DNA of 64,000 nucleotides, taken from positions 21,808,114 through 21,872,113 of the forward strand of contig OY855913.1 of assembly GCA_963693305.1 (NCBI GenBank), given 5' to 3'. The notes under the pieces are model-generated. The model had not been told where the DNA came from. It made no database searches and worked only from the letters and a program-made list of their open reading frames with translations. Origin of the DNA: Meandrina meandrites. Lineage: Eukaryota > Cnidaria > Anthozoa > Scleractinia > Meandrinidae. Each line of letters opens with the position of its first letter. Within the stretch, counting starts at the first letter, position 1. Shown one piece after another: positions 39,841-48,944 of this stretch. The translations under genes and the position numbers were made by a program.

Positions 39841-39857
39841 TCCGGCTCGAAGGACCA
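39841..39857 (-). promoter_or_regulatory. Primer binding site, tRNA-Tyr type
   Basis: Plus-strand TCCGGCTCGAAGGACCA equals the 3' end of a eukaryotic tRNA-Tyr including CCA, so the element-strand sequence can pair with it. It lies 2 nt inside the 5' LTR, the normal position. Confidence 0.85.
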
Positions 39858-39859
39858 AA

Positions 39860-40171
39860 TGTTCAGACGATTTCCGAACACACAACAAAAGTCCGATCCG
39901 TTTTCCGAAATTCCGAAATAAAACGATTAAATGGTCCACAAATAAAACCAACAACCGATTCAATGCAAAATCCAAAATCCACCTTTATTGCTTGCGCCAC
40001 AAACATTTACGCGTGACAAAATTTAAATTTGAATAATATGCGCGCGCTTAAATGTTACCAATGAAAACAACATACTAAATCAGCGCGCGCGCGAAAAGGC
40101 GTAAAATTGCCAAGTGTAAAGTTCTCGTGCGTTAATAAAGTCACAACATTAAAGTCATAAAGGTCTCAACA
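39860..40171 (-). repeat. BEL/Pao long terminal repeat (5' LTR of the minus-strand element)
   Basis: 312 bp, matched base for base by eye to 33703-34014. It carries the promoter side of the element; transcription would run toward lower coordinates. Confidence 0.95.
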
Positions 40172-40325
40172 AAAGGTGTGGTCAAATCTGTCTTTGAATC
40201 GTGTCAAAGGTAGGTCAAAGATGTTGCCAAATGTGCCTGCGACTTGTGTCAAAGGTTTGTCAAAGGTCTGTCAAATGTAAGCCAAATACACCTGCGATTC
40301 ACGTCAAAGGTCTGGCAAAGGCGAA
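40172..40325. repeat. GTCAAAG/CTTTGAC minisatellite, right part
   Basis: Continuation of the array at 33637-33702, with GTGTCAAAGG, GGTCAAAG, TTGTCAAAGG and CGTCAAAGG words every 15-30 bp. It begins at the BEL target duplication. Confidence 0.75.
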
Positions 40326-41857
40326 GCGGATTCTTTTTTACATCGAAACGTCGATTAATGTTATTATTAATTTTTGTTAATAAGTGCTTTAACAAGCAAC
40401 TTATAATCCGGATTCTTTTGCGTTATTGAAAAATGCGCAGTCAAATGCTTTCACAGTGAGTTTTTCCAGGTCGATTCCTGTTTATGGTAATATAGAAGAA
40501 TTCAAGATAAAATCAAATCTGTGTTACCTTTTACTTTATTTTCAATCTAGTTTTAAGGGTCTGTTACAGTTTAAGTTGTATGAGAATAAACGAAAAATGA
40601 AATAGTTTTCCTATACTCATTTGATAACACTAGCTTATATTGTTACTGTCTACAAAGCAATAATGAGTTCATGGCGCAAGGTCTTAAAACTGGCATGTAT
40701 GTCAGTTGGTTCTCTCCCATGTAATCTCTGACGTGACTCCCGGTGACAGACCCCTTATGTTCCTCAATACGTTGATACAGGTGTCGGCATGTATAGCCAA
40801 TAAGAATGATGCCCAATATTTTGGCTAGACAGGCAGACTACTGTAATTGCATACGATTAGCCCTACTCATATGGCCCCCAAAATATAACAGTACAACAGG
40901 CAGTAACATTTTACACACTGTAAGGCGTTTTTCATAATGTTTTGTTACAGTAACAGTATTAGTTACTTCCGTGGGAGGGTTTTAACTTAGTCACTTCCAC
41001 AGGAAGTGTAACTTAAGCATGCTTTTAACTTCTCTTCAACAGTTGTAACATTTATTCCTTGAAGTGAAGAAGTCTCGTGTCAGAAATAAAGGAAGAATAG
41101 TTTACAGCTATGAAGGTTCTCCTTTGCGCTGTTCATTAGTCTTAGGGAAAAAATAAATAAAATAAAAATAAAATGAAATATGACCACCGAAAGGCCATAG
41201 CTATAGGGTAGACCATGGGTTGGCCATGGCCTACACCATGGCCTAGGCTGTATGGCCTGCCCCATGTTTTGTCGACACCCCTTTTTAATTAAAACCATGT
41301 CAGTACATGTAGTACATATAGTACAGCTGACCATCTATGAACTTGCAAAAGCTAAGCGGCTTGAAGCATTGGAAACAATTCTATGCATTGCTCTATATAC
41401 GGTATTCCAAACGCGGAAAGATAAATAAAAACATAATTGTCTTGTTTTCACTGCTTGCTCGCGTACAAGTGATTACCGATAGGAAACAATCCGCCGTATT
41501 GGAATTGTCGAGAATTTCCGAATACTACTTGACTAAAAGAAGCTAAAACCGGTACCTCGGCATTATGGTGAAATTTATATAAATCATGTACGGTCAGTTT
41601 AAGGAGGCTCACAACGGCTTCCAGCACTTTCCAGCTTGAAGACTTTGGGAGTCATTACAAAAAATCTTTATCAGTTGCTGCTAATAAAATAATGTCACAC
41701 AAATGTTCAGTCATTGCTGAGCAAGTTGTGGCAAATGGTTGCCGGTTAATGGCTGTGGTTAATGTCATTTAAGATATGTTTGTTGTTCATCGTGGTGTAA
41801 GATAGGAAAGATGAACGTTTATTCGTTTGTCTCACGATGGAATCGCTTTGGGTTGTT
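40326..41857. other. Spacer, no gene recognised
   Basis: A cluster of CCATGG/GGCCATGG palindromic words at 41214-41272 is the only visible structure. The frames here are short and featureless. Confidence 0.45.
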
Positions 41858-41903
41858 GATCGCGACGTTTCGACTGCAATACTGCTAGTCTTCATCAGGC
41901 GAT
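41858..41903 (-). ncRNA. Hammerhead-ribozyme-like motif next to a Penelope-like fragment
   Basis: The minus strand reads stem I ATCGC, core CTGATGA, stem II GACT-a-GCA-loop-TGC-AGTC, core GAAA, a minimal CG stem III ahead of the GTC cleavage triplet, then GCGAT, which pairs exactly with ATCGC. All invariant hammerhead core bases are there. It follows a GIY-YIG fragment at 41904-42400 on the same strand, which is where Penelope-like elements are known to carry hammerheads with very short stem III. Activity is inferred, not shown. Confidence 0.62.
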
Positions 41904-42400
41904 GAGGTCGATTGTTTGTGTGTCGCTATTTGTAGCACGTTGGTTCGCCGCTATTGGTGCATTTCGATCCTCATTATTATTCCGACTGTTAGATGTTGTT
42001 CCCTCATAGGTCCGCTTTGTTGTTGATCGGCTATTGTGCTTTTTGATCGTAGGTATCGAAGCTTCAGGAATTTCGATTCCACTATCTTTATTGATGTTGT
42101 CTGGATTAAGTCTTATATGGATGAGGGTCACGATCAATAAACTTGATTCCGTTCCAAATGGGAAGATGCCCTGTTTCATTAGCGTATTCCGAAACTGCGG
42201 AGTTTTGCGTACAAGCAAACCGTATATCTCTGTCGTGTTCTTTTATCCTTTTCTTGCATCGCTCTCCCTGTTTCCCCAATATATACTTTGCCGCATTCGC
42301 ATGGAATCTTATAGACGACACCATCTTGTTTTGTTGGTTCAGGGGCGTCTTTCGTCCCCAGGCCTAATACGTGCGCCTTTTGTCGCTTCGAGATTTGTCC
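41904..42400 (-). pseudogene. Penelope-like element GIY-YIG endonuclease fragment 1
   Basis: Three frames joined by shifts: an upstream frame with VVYKIPCECGKVYIGETGR (the GIY-YIG beta hairpin), a middle frame (42106-42324) with KRIKEHDRDIRF and NETGH, and a downstream frame (41895-42218) with INKDSGIEIPEA. This is the C-terminal domain of Penelope-like retroelements. At least two frameshifts and no reverse transcriptase, so inactive. Confidence 0.8.
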
Positions 42401-42689
42401 AAGTTTCCTCCCCTAGCGGTTCAAGAACAACAAATATATATGAAATGTACTGTGCTTTATTGCAGTCAAAGAATTAAAAATTCGACGTGCAATGGCGTAT
42501 TTCTAGCGAAACCCATGTAATGTGTTCAGTCAAACTTACAGTCTCAATCGAAACTAAAATTCGCGAGAAAAACAAAATCTTAAAAATCCTGATAAAAATT
42601 CCAGTCGAAATTCATCCGAAGGACGTGATAAGTGAAATAAAATTTATTTGCAAGTGTTTGACCTCGCCTTAAGCAACGATCAAAGATAA

Positions 42690-42995
42690 CCATCTGTTGC
42701 GTATTTGACTTCTTCTTTGACGGGCGTCAAATGTGAAGTCAAAGCTATTAGCTTTTTTTTGACCTCGCTTTTGACAACGATCAAAGGCGTGGCAAAGCTG
42801 TTGCACATTTGACTTTGGCTTTGACTTGGGCCAAAGGTTAAGTCAAAGTTATTGGCACATTTGACTTCACCTTTGACGCACGACAAAGGCTTAGTCAAAG
42901 CAAACACATATCTGACTCCTCTTTGACGCGCGTCAAAGGTACAGTCAAAATTATCAGCATATTTGACCTCGCCTTTGACAAGGATCAAATGTGCA
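42690..42995. repeat. GTCAAAG/CTTTGAC minisatellite, second array
   Basis: About five units of 55-60 bp with the pattern TTTGAC(C/T)TC-n-CTTTGACNNNNGTCAAAGG-n-AGTCAAAG-n-TATT-n-GCA. Each unit carries its own CTTTGAC...GTCAAAG palindrome. Related to the array interrupted by the BEL element. Confidence 0.8.
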
Positions 42996-43380
42996 ACAAA
43001 TACAATTTTCCGTGCCGCAAAATCACTGACAACATGTCTTTCCGCTGTAAACACCTCGTCTATCTATATATCGATTGCAAGAAATGCCACTGTCAATATA
43101 TTGGAGAGACCAAACGCCAACTCGATAAACGCTTTGGACAACACCGCAGATCTATCCTGAACCCGGGATCCTGAACCACCATCAACTTGACGACCCTACT
43201 CCAGTATCGATGCACTTCAACCAACCTGGCCATTCAATCAACGACGTTCACCTCATCCCGCTTGAACTTATACGTAGCAAACGTGATTCAGTTAGGAAGA
43301 CTCGTGAAGCCCATTTAATTAACAAAGCCAAAACACTACATCCCTTTGGCATAAACAGACGTGACGAAGCATGTCATTGA
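42990..43380 (+). pseudogene. Penelope-like element GIY-YIG endonuclease fragment 2
   Basis: The first frame holds LVYLYIDCKKCHCQYIGET and KRQLDKRFGQHRR; after one shift near 43172 a second frame continues with DPTPVSMHFNQPGHSI, HLIPLELI and KTREAHLINKAKT to a TGA at 43378-43380. This is the complete C-terminal GIY-YIG module of a Penelope-like element without the reverse transcriptase in front. It abuts the minisatellite directly. Confidence 0.82.
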
Positions 43381-43778
43381 CAATTGTTAATTAGTTCTTA
43401 GAACCAATCATTGTTGCGTTCCACGATAGGAGAACGCAACCCTAATCTTGTGTAGCTAAGAAAAATCGAGATTTCGTTTCTTCTGCAATTTGCCTCGCTT
43501 TCGTTATTGGCCTCAGTTTGACGACCTCACTCGAGTGGCGTCGGTGGTACCATACATGTATTTCGATCATGCAACCATTGTCGACAGAGCGAGGGATTAC
43601 CGCAAGAGACTTTCCTTGAGGCTTGGCACTCTAGGCGAGACCCAACACGGGCAATGAGCGTATCGACATACCATCAATTTGCAAGTCTTTTGCGTGATTC
43701 GATCTTGCGCAACAATAGCTTTGTGACGTTTGCTATCGTAGCACGCGCCAATTAGTGAACCGTAAATGACATTTGAAA
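43381..43778. other. 3' region of Penelope-like fragment 2
   Basis: Non-coding sequence between the GIY-YIG stop and the first hammerhead-like motif. TTGCGTTCCACGATAGGAGA (43413-43432) is followed by its partial complement. Nothing else recognised. Confidence 0.4.
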
Positions 43779-43813
43779 CTGATGAAGACCGAAGATGTTG
43801 GGTCGAAACGTCT
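43779..43813 (+). ncRNA. Hammerhead-like core, degraded
   Basis: CTGATGA, stem II GACC-loop-GGTC, then GAAAC and GTC. Core bases are conserved, but the sequence before CTGATGA does not pair with that after GTC, so stem I is not formed. It lies 399 bp downstream of the plus-strand GIY-YIG fragment. Confidence 0.42.
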
Positions 43814-43974
43814 CCGGCATGGGGAAAATAACATTTTTTCACGCAAGGCATGTCACAAGTAGCACTTTGTTCAACAATGGCGAGCATATCGAACGCACTA
43901 CATAATCTACGATTACTCCTAGTTTAGTAGTTTTATTTTGAAACAATTTATTTGTAACGATCCTTTTTTCCGCC

Positions 43975-44017
43975 CATCCCCTGAGGAAGGTTTGTATTGC
44001 AAACCGAAATATAGGGC
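43975..44017 (+). ncRNA. Hammerhead-like motif, variant core
   Basis: CTGAGGA (allowed as CUGANGA), stem II GGTTTG-TATTG-CAAACC with six pairs, GAAA, a minimal U-A stem III, the triplet ATA, and GGG, which can pair with CCC before the core. Cleavage at AUA would fit the NUH rule. Stem I is only three pairs. Confidence 0.42.
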
Positions 44018-44239
44018 AAAGTTTTTTTTCAACACATTTTAGTTGTTTTATCCACTTTGTTTATTTTTGACCGCTTTAGCCGTCAGGATCAGTTTGCCAG
44101 TTTTCCGTAAAAAATTTTAAGGTGTCTTATTAGAGTAGTTTGAAGCTAGTTTCTTTTCCTTTTTTAAGGAAAGGAGCAGCGTAAAAAAAAGTAGCAGTGT
44201 GGAGAGTCCTTTGTACCGTAGTATTTTAAAAGAGGCTAT

Positions 44240-44500
44240 TCATGCGTAATGAAATTACATCGGCCAGGCTCTGCACGAATACCGTACTCACAATATTCGG
44301 TTCTGTCTAGCTCAGTGGCTCTGACATGTTCAGCAATTGCTGAAGAAAGATCCCTTTTAACAAGAGCGTTGAAATGTTCTGTTTTCCTATCATGGAGCCT
44401 TCGTTTTGTTTTGCCAATGTAAAATTCATCGCAATCCTAGAAACTAGCCTTGTAGATAACCTTAGATAATTGGGAACGGCTAAAGGTGGCTCCATATAGT
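44240..44500 (-). pseudogene. Penelope-like element GIY-YIG fragment 3
   Basis: The minus strand reads VIYKASF, a stop, DCDEFYIGKTKRRLHDRKTE, then SSAIAEHVRATE: the GIY-YIG hairpin and helix of a different Penelope-like subfamily. Truncated on both sides and broken by an in-frame stop. Confidence 0.75.
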
Positions 44501-44987
44501 TTACCGCGCGCGCTGCTAGTACAAGCTAGCGCGCGCGAGAGCTGACGCAAGCTCAGACAAAAATGATCAATTACGGAATTATGTTTAACGTTTCAAAGGG
44601 AAACTTTGCCCATAACAGATTTTTAAGAGAAGATAATACTGTTTTAACTTCCAAAGATTATGAGTTTGTCAATTTTCTCTTTGGAATTGCTTCAAACGCC
44701 CCCGTAAACAGGGTCTGGAAGGGGTTTCGCGTGATCCGTGAATTGACCAAAAAACAGAGCGTGAATCGGGAAAACTCATGGAATACAGCCGTGATTCGTG
44801 AATTATATATTCACTGTGACGCGTGATCCTTTCAAGTTGTAGTCCGTGAATCGTGATTTCTACCGATATAATGTCGTGAACATCAAATAACCCTACACGA
44901 ATACATGCAAATTGTCTGTCAAGATGGCTCAAAATACATGTAGGTTTTCTGTTATTGTTATGTAACGTAACAGATCGTTGTCAAAAT

Positions 44988-45590
44988 GAAACATTGCCTG
45001 TGAAAACGATGTCTAAATGGGACGAACGTATCATGAGGGAATGGGCCCAGGAGCATGGAAAGGCTGTGCGGCAGCTGACAATCAGACAGACCATCACAAA
45101 ACATGCAGGAAGAACCTTGCCATTAAAGGGACACTGTCACGGACATTTTTTGGCTTTTTTAGTAAAACGGCACCAAAATTACGACTAAAGTACTTTCAAC
45201 CATACAAGAAATGCTCCTAGAAAGCGAAGGGAACGATATCTAGCAAATTGTTTATAGAAGAGGGTGACCGTAAATAGTTTTCATCCATTTTTCCAAGCCA
45301 CAAGGACAGAACTTGAAAAAGTCAGGCTGACTTTTTCAAGTTGAGATCAAACGCTCCCGAGTAAAATCACTCTATATTTATCTTCAGGACGCTGATATAA
45401 TAATTTTAAGAAAACTTGACCACTGTTAATAGGCTTCCAAAGGTGTAAACATGTTTTTGAGCTGTTGAATTTTTGAAGTGACAGTACCGGAGAGAGTTAC
45501 CAGAAGGAGAACGGATTCCCACAGAGTGCGCAGTCCTTGAAAACTGCATTAAATCAAACCAACAGTCTCGTGTGATCAAAACAATCTAAA
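44988..45590 (+). pseudogene. Unassigned open frame inside the TIR element, split by a MITE
   Basis: A frame at 44955-45122 (Met-Ser-Lys-Trp-Asp start, WAQEHGKAVRQLTIRQTITK) runs into the MITE at 45123. After the MITE, open sequence resumes at about 45493 (ELPEGERIPTECAVLENCIK) to a stop near 45589. Composition is protein-like on both sides. I do not recognise it; it may be a piece of captured host gene or of a transposase. Confidence 0.35.
45123..45491. mobile_element. TTAA-flanked MITE, family P, copy C (reversed)
   Basis: Left end TTAAAGGGACACTGTCACGG; the right end is degraded (GTGACAGTACC). The internal hairpin ACTTGAAAAAGTCAG / CTGACTTTTTCAAGT is intact. Orientation is opposite to copies A and B. 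Nested in the element at 44709-46006. Confidence 0.8.
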
Positions 45591-46112
45591 TGTGACTGCA
45601 CTTCTAACGAGGAGGACCACCAGCTAGCGGAGGACCAATAGGAAGATAGTGGAGTGGAAACACTACGAGAGGCCAGTCACTCCCGTGAGCTTCTTATCAA
45701 AAACAATCGATTTTATAGCAATGAACTTCATTCCTTTTATACTTTATCTCCGTCAAACGAAAAGCAAAGAATCATCAAGTTGATCACCGTACTTTCTGTT
45801 TCCTTCCCATCACGGGGTCAATAAGACCAACTCTTGCCTACAGTTGTCCAGCAACCACAAAAGAAACAGTATAATCATTTATAGACTTAATCAATTCATG
45901 ACCTAAACACGTGATTCGTGAAATCTAAAGAAAAAATTACGTGATTCGTGAATGTACGGAAATTTAACCCGTGACTCGAGATCCAGACCCCCCCTTCCAG
46001 ACCCTGCGTAAACAAGTGTGAAGCAAAGTTAGCGAACCGTGAGCATGCGAAACACTGAAGAATTTCTATTTGCTGACGTCACGAAAACTAAGCGTTTTGG
46101 AGCGATCTAATT

Positions 46113-46219
46113 AACAATTAGATTATGAGCTCGAGATTTCTATGAGGTGATAGTTGATGAGGCCGCAGGCCGAATCAACTATCACCTCATAGAAATTGAG
46201 AGCGAATAATCTAATTGTT
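46113..46219. mobile_element. Foldback element
   Basis: Near-perfect 107-bp palindrome: AACAATTAGATTAT and ATAATCTAATTGTT ends, inner arm ATTTCTATGAGGTGATAGTT with its complement, loop around GCCGCAGGCC. Non-coding. Confidence 0.85.
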
Positions 46220-46989
46220 TTAGTAGAATTCTGACTAAAATAAACGCAAATAATGGTTTCTAATTATTTTCCTATGCATTATCGAACTTAACGTTTTAAC
46301 AAAATCGCATGCATTGAATTGTCCTTGGTAAATTTGCAGTTGTTTACGCGCGTGCACCCGTTTTTCAATAATTTCAAGCTTTTAAAGTCAAGAAACCGCT
46401 AAAGTCTTTCTTTTAGTCTTCTCGGGAATTTTATTATCCATTTACATTTAAACTTCCTTCCAAAACGTCGGAAAAACGATAAAAACGTCGCATTTTGTGG
46501 ACGACCTTCGGCAACTGCACACTAATGGCTGATAGTGTTCAATAGCTCAGCCAATCACATTGCAGCATTTGCATTAGTGTACTAGTAGAATTCTACTAAA
46601 ACCGCTTATTGCGCGCGTTCCAAACGGTGAATTTTTTTTTGAAAATTGGCTCATGGGTAGGATTTTTCTGTTTTTCGTCCATATGAAAAAATCAACAAAT
46701 TTTATACATACAATAATACACTGAGCGTGAAAAACGAAAATTGCGAAAACCACCAAAAATTATGTACAAATTTTCTTATGGCTATGTTAGCTGAAACTCT
46801 TTAGATGTTTACTTCGTTACGCCAAAAACAGGGAAGATTCACCGTGTAAAAACGTGTTCTGAAAAATGACGTTAAGGACCTTCAGGTTGACAAGAGGGTA
46901 GAATTTGTCAGTTCACAAAGGATTTGATACGCTTTGTGATTAAACTGATTAAATTGCTATTAAGACCCAAGTAAGGTAGTAGGATTATT
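46220..46989. other. Spacer, no gene recognised
   Basis: TAGTAGAATTCT occurs at 46220 and 46584, possibly ends of a decayed element about 370 bp long. No exon seen. Confidence 0.4.
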
Positions 46990-47345
46990 AAATTCTTTCA
47001 GGGAAGGGGAACTGTCGGAACAGGGTTAGCAGGCTTGTTTGTGTGTCTGTTCAACAACGTTGACATTGTACGTGATGATACCATTAGGGTAACCATTTTG
47101 AAGTAGAATCTTTTTTAGATCATCAACAACAGATTGCAACAACAAGGTGGACGAAAAAATTCTGAAGCAGCGATAAGTGAGAGTGTGGATTGAGTCCCAT
47201 ATAGTGTAGAGGCTGGTAAAAGCCTTCTTCCGGTAAACGGATGTTTCGAAGGTGTTGTTAGGGCAGCGTTTGACAAGGTCGTCTAAAAATGGAATCTCAT
47301 TGTTTTGTTTAAACCCAACAGTGAATTTGATGTTGTGTTGTTGAG
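46990..47345 (-). pseudogene. Penelope-like reverse transcriptase C-terminal fragment
   Basis: The minus strand has NNEIPFLDDLVKR followed by TFETSVYRKKAFTSLY, then a region with LKKILLQNGYPNGII. This is the order and wording of the thumb region of Penelope-like reverse transcriptases. A segment between the SVYRKK block and the helix is shortened. No palm motif is present; 5'-truncated and inactive. Confidence 0.75.
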
Positions 47346-48646
47346 ATAACGTAGAAAATCAACGTACACAATAAGATCAAACACAATAACATAACAGTAA
47401 CATTAAGATGTGAAGCGCCCCACACGATTCGTTCCACGATGGCTACGATGGAAATGGATTACAACTTGATAAGTTTAGTTAAACTTTTCAAGTTGTTTCC
47501 GCACGTCTTCAAAAAAATCGATATTTATGGCCGTAGTTAGATTTCTATCCACTTATTAAGGTTATATCTTCCTTTAGATGTTCAAAGGTAATGATTTTCA
47601 TGGGTTAAGTTGCCTACCACTAATTTCAGAACAGTTTAGACCAAAAATCTGCAAAATCCCCGTGACAGAGCTCCTTTAAACAGGTTTGATGGGCTTAAAC
47701 TTGTCTACGAATATCAGATAACAAAGGATTCGGTATTCTCAAATACTCTTGAAAGCTTTTTTACGTTTCAAAATTATTCCTTCGATTTGAGAGTCACCTG
47801 TGAAGCAAGAGGTAAGGTATTTTTCATGACTCGCAATTGTCTCCAATCGCAATTTGAAATGTTCCTGAGTGCTAGCCGGCACTAATATAACTGTACATGC
47901 ATCGAGTTTTAAAAACAGCTGCACGATGAACGAAAATACAGCAAATGCGTGATTCTTTAGTATAGACTTGCCTACAAGTCGAGCTCACAGAGCGCAAAGC
48001 GCGACAGTGAGCGCGCTAAGGTCAACAATGTTTTGTAAAGGAAAACACTACATGTGATTCATCTTTATAACCCGTACTGAGCGTCCGTCAGACTGCCTGC
48101 AGAGCGAGCAGTTAGGAGGTCAGAGATTCCAATTAATTATACGCCGTGTACACTTTTTCTTCACCTCGGCAACGGAAGTTGAGATTTTACTTCTATTCTT
48201 TTTGCTTGCAATCTCAGTTTACTAAATGTATTTTTGTAAAAATAGAGAATGGTTGTAACATCATCATGTTGCGTGCACATAATACTTTGCCAGGCGGCGA
48301 TACTTCGATACTGATACATAAAAATCCTAACTTGGGTACACCGGTACAGTTTTGGGTGTTCAAAAACTGCAGTACAGGCGGTTTATTCTTTAGTTTTCCG
48401 AATGCTTTTCCCTCTCAAGTGTAAAATGATTTTTTTAGTGCCATTCAAGAGTTTGAGTTTATTAAATACAATAAAATAGATATTTGCAAGTCTAAGCAGG
48501 AATTTGACAAGTCCTAATGAGGGAAATTCCGGTGCATTACCGTGACTCACGCAAAGGTCGGCCTTTGACTGCTTTAATACGTAAAGGTTCAGACTTTCTC
48601 AATGCTTATTTCCTCGTTATCGCGAATTCGTCGCTTCTAAAGCCCC
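47346..48646. other. Spacer, no gene recognised
   Basis: A lone GTGACAGAGCTCCTTTAAA at about 47662-47680 looks like one end of a family P MITE without a partner nearby. A GCGCTC / GAGCGC pair lies around 47990-48017. No exon seen. Confidence 0.4.
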
Positions 48647-48944
48647 GGCCAACCGCTCGCGGCATTTTAACGCAACATATCGGCACAAAATGTTGCACAG
48701 GTTTGGCCACCATGTTGCAACATGTTGCGTGTTGTTGTCTCAAGTTTGAAAATGGTCAAATTTTTGCAACATGTTTGGATGTTGCATGATGTTGTACTCG
48801 TTGGCCACTTTCCTGCAAAAATGTTGCGCCAGAGCATGCGTCCTAGTTCGATTTGCTATTTCAAAGCGCCATCCGACATGTTGCAACAAATTGCGATAAA
48901 AAATGTTGCGATATGTTGCGTTGAAATGTTGCGAGTGTTTGGCC
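48647..48944. mobile_element. MITE full of ATGTTGC repeats
   Basis: The ends GGCCAACCGCTCGCGGCATT and GAAATGTTGCGAGTGTTTGGCC are imperfect inverted repeats. Inside, ATGTTGC or its one-base variants occur about ten times in one orientation, with the complement GCAACAT overlapping in palindromes (TGTTGCAACA, 48713-48722 and 48879-48888). No coding capacity. Confidence 0.75.

Larger units (their letters stand above)
33703..40171 (-). mobile_element. Complete BEL/Pao LTR retrotransposon
   Basis: 6469 bp, flanked by the 5-bp direct repeat AAAGG (33698-33702 and 40172-40176). Two 312-bp LTRs, identical by eye, enclose one open frame with gag-like, protease, reverse transcriptase, RNase H and integrase regions in the BEL/Pao order. 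A primer binding site complementary to a tRNA-Tyr 3' end and a purine-rich tract are in place. No envelope-like frame. Identical LTRs and an unbroken frame point to recent insertion. Confidence 0.95.
44709..46006. mobile_element. 1.3-kb TIR element with CAGGGTCTGGAAGGGG ends
   Basis: The left end CAGGGTCTGGAAGGGG and the right end CCCCTTCCAGACCCTG are exact complements. Subterminal GTGATTCGTGAAT-like repeats occur at both ends. It is flanked by CGTAAA at 44703-44708 and 46007-46012. CAGGG ends recall hAT elements, but those make 8-bp duplications, so I leave the superfamily open. A nested MITE occupies 45123-45491. Confidence 0.75.

Noticed and set aside
41214..41272. Cluster of CCATGG words as a protein-binding array
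   Set aside because: Only about 60 bp of imperfect low-complexity palindromes, with no supporting context.
42690..42995. Possible CRISPR array because of regularly spaced palindromic repeats
   Set aside because: Repeats and spacers are both similar between units, the genome is eukaryotic, and no cas gene is present; it is a minisatellite.
47662..47680. A further complete TTAA MITE
   Set aside because: Only one terminal repeat is recognisable and no partner end lies within 1 kb.
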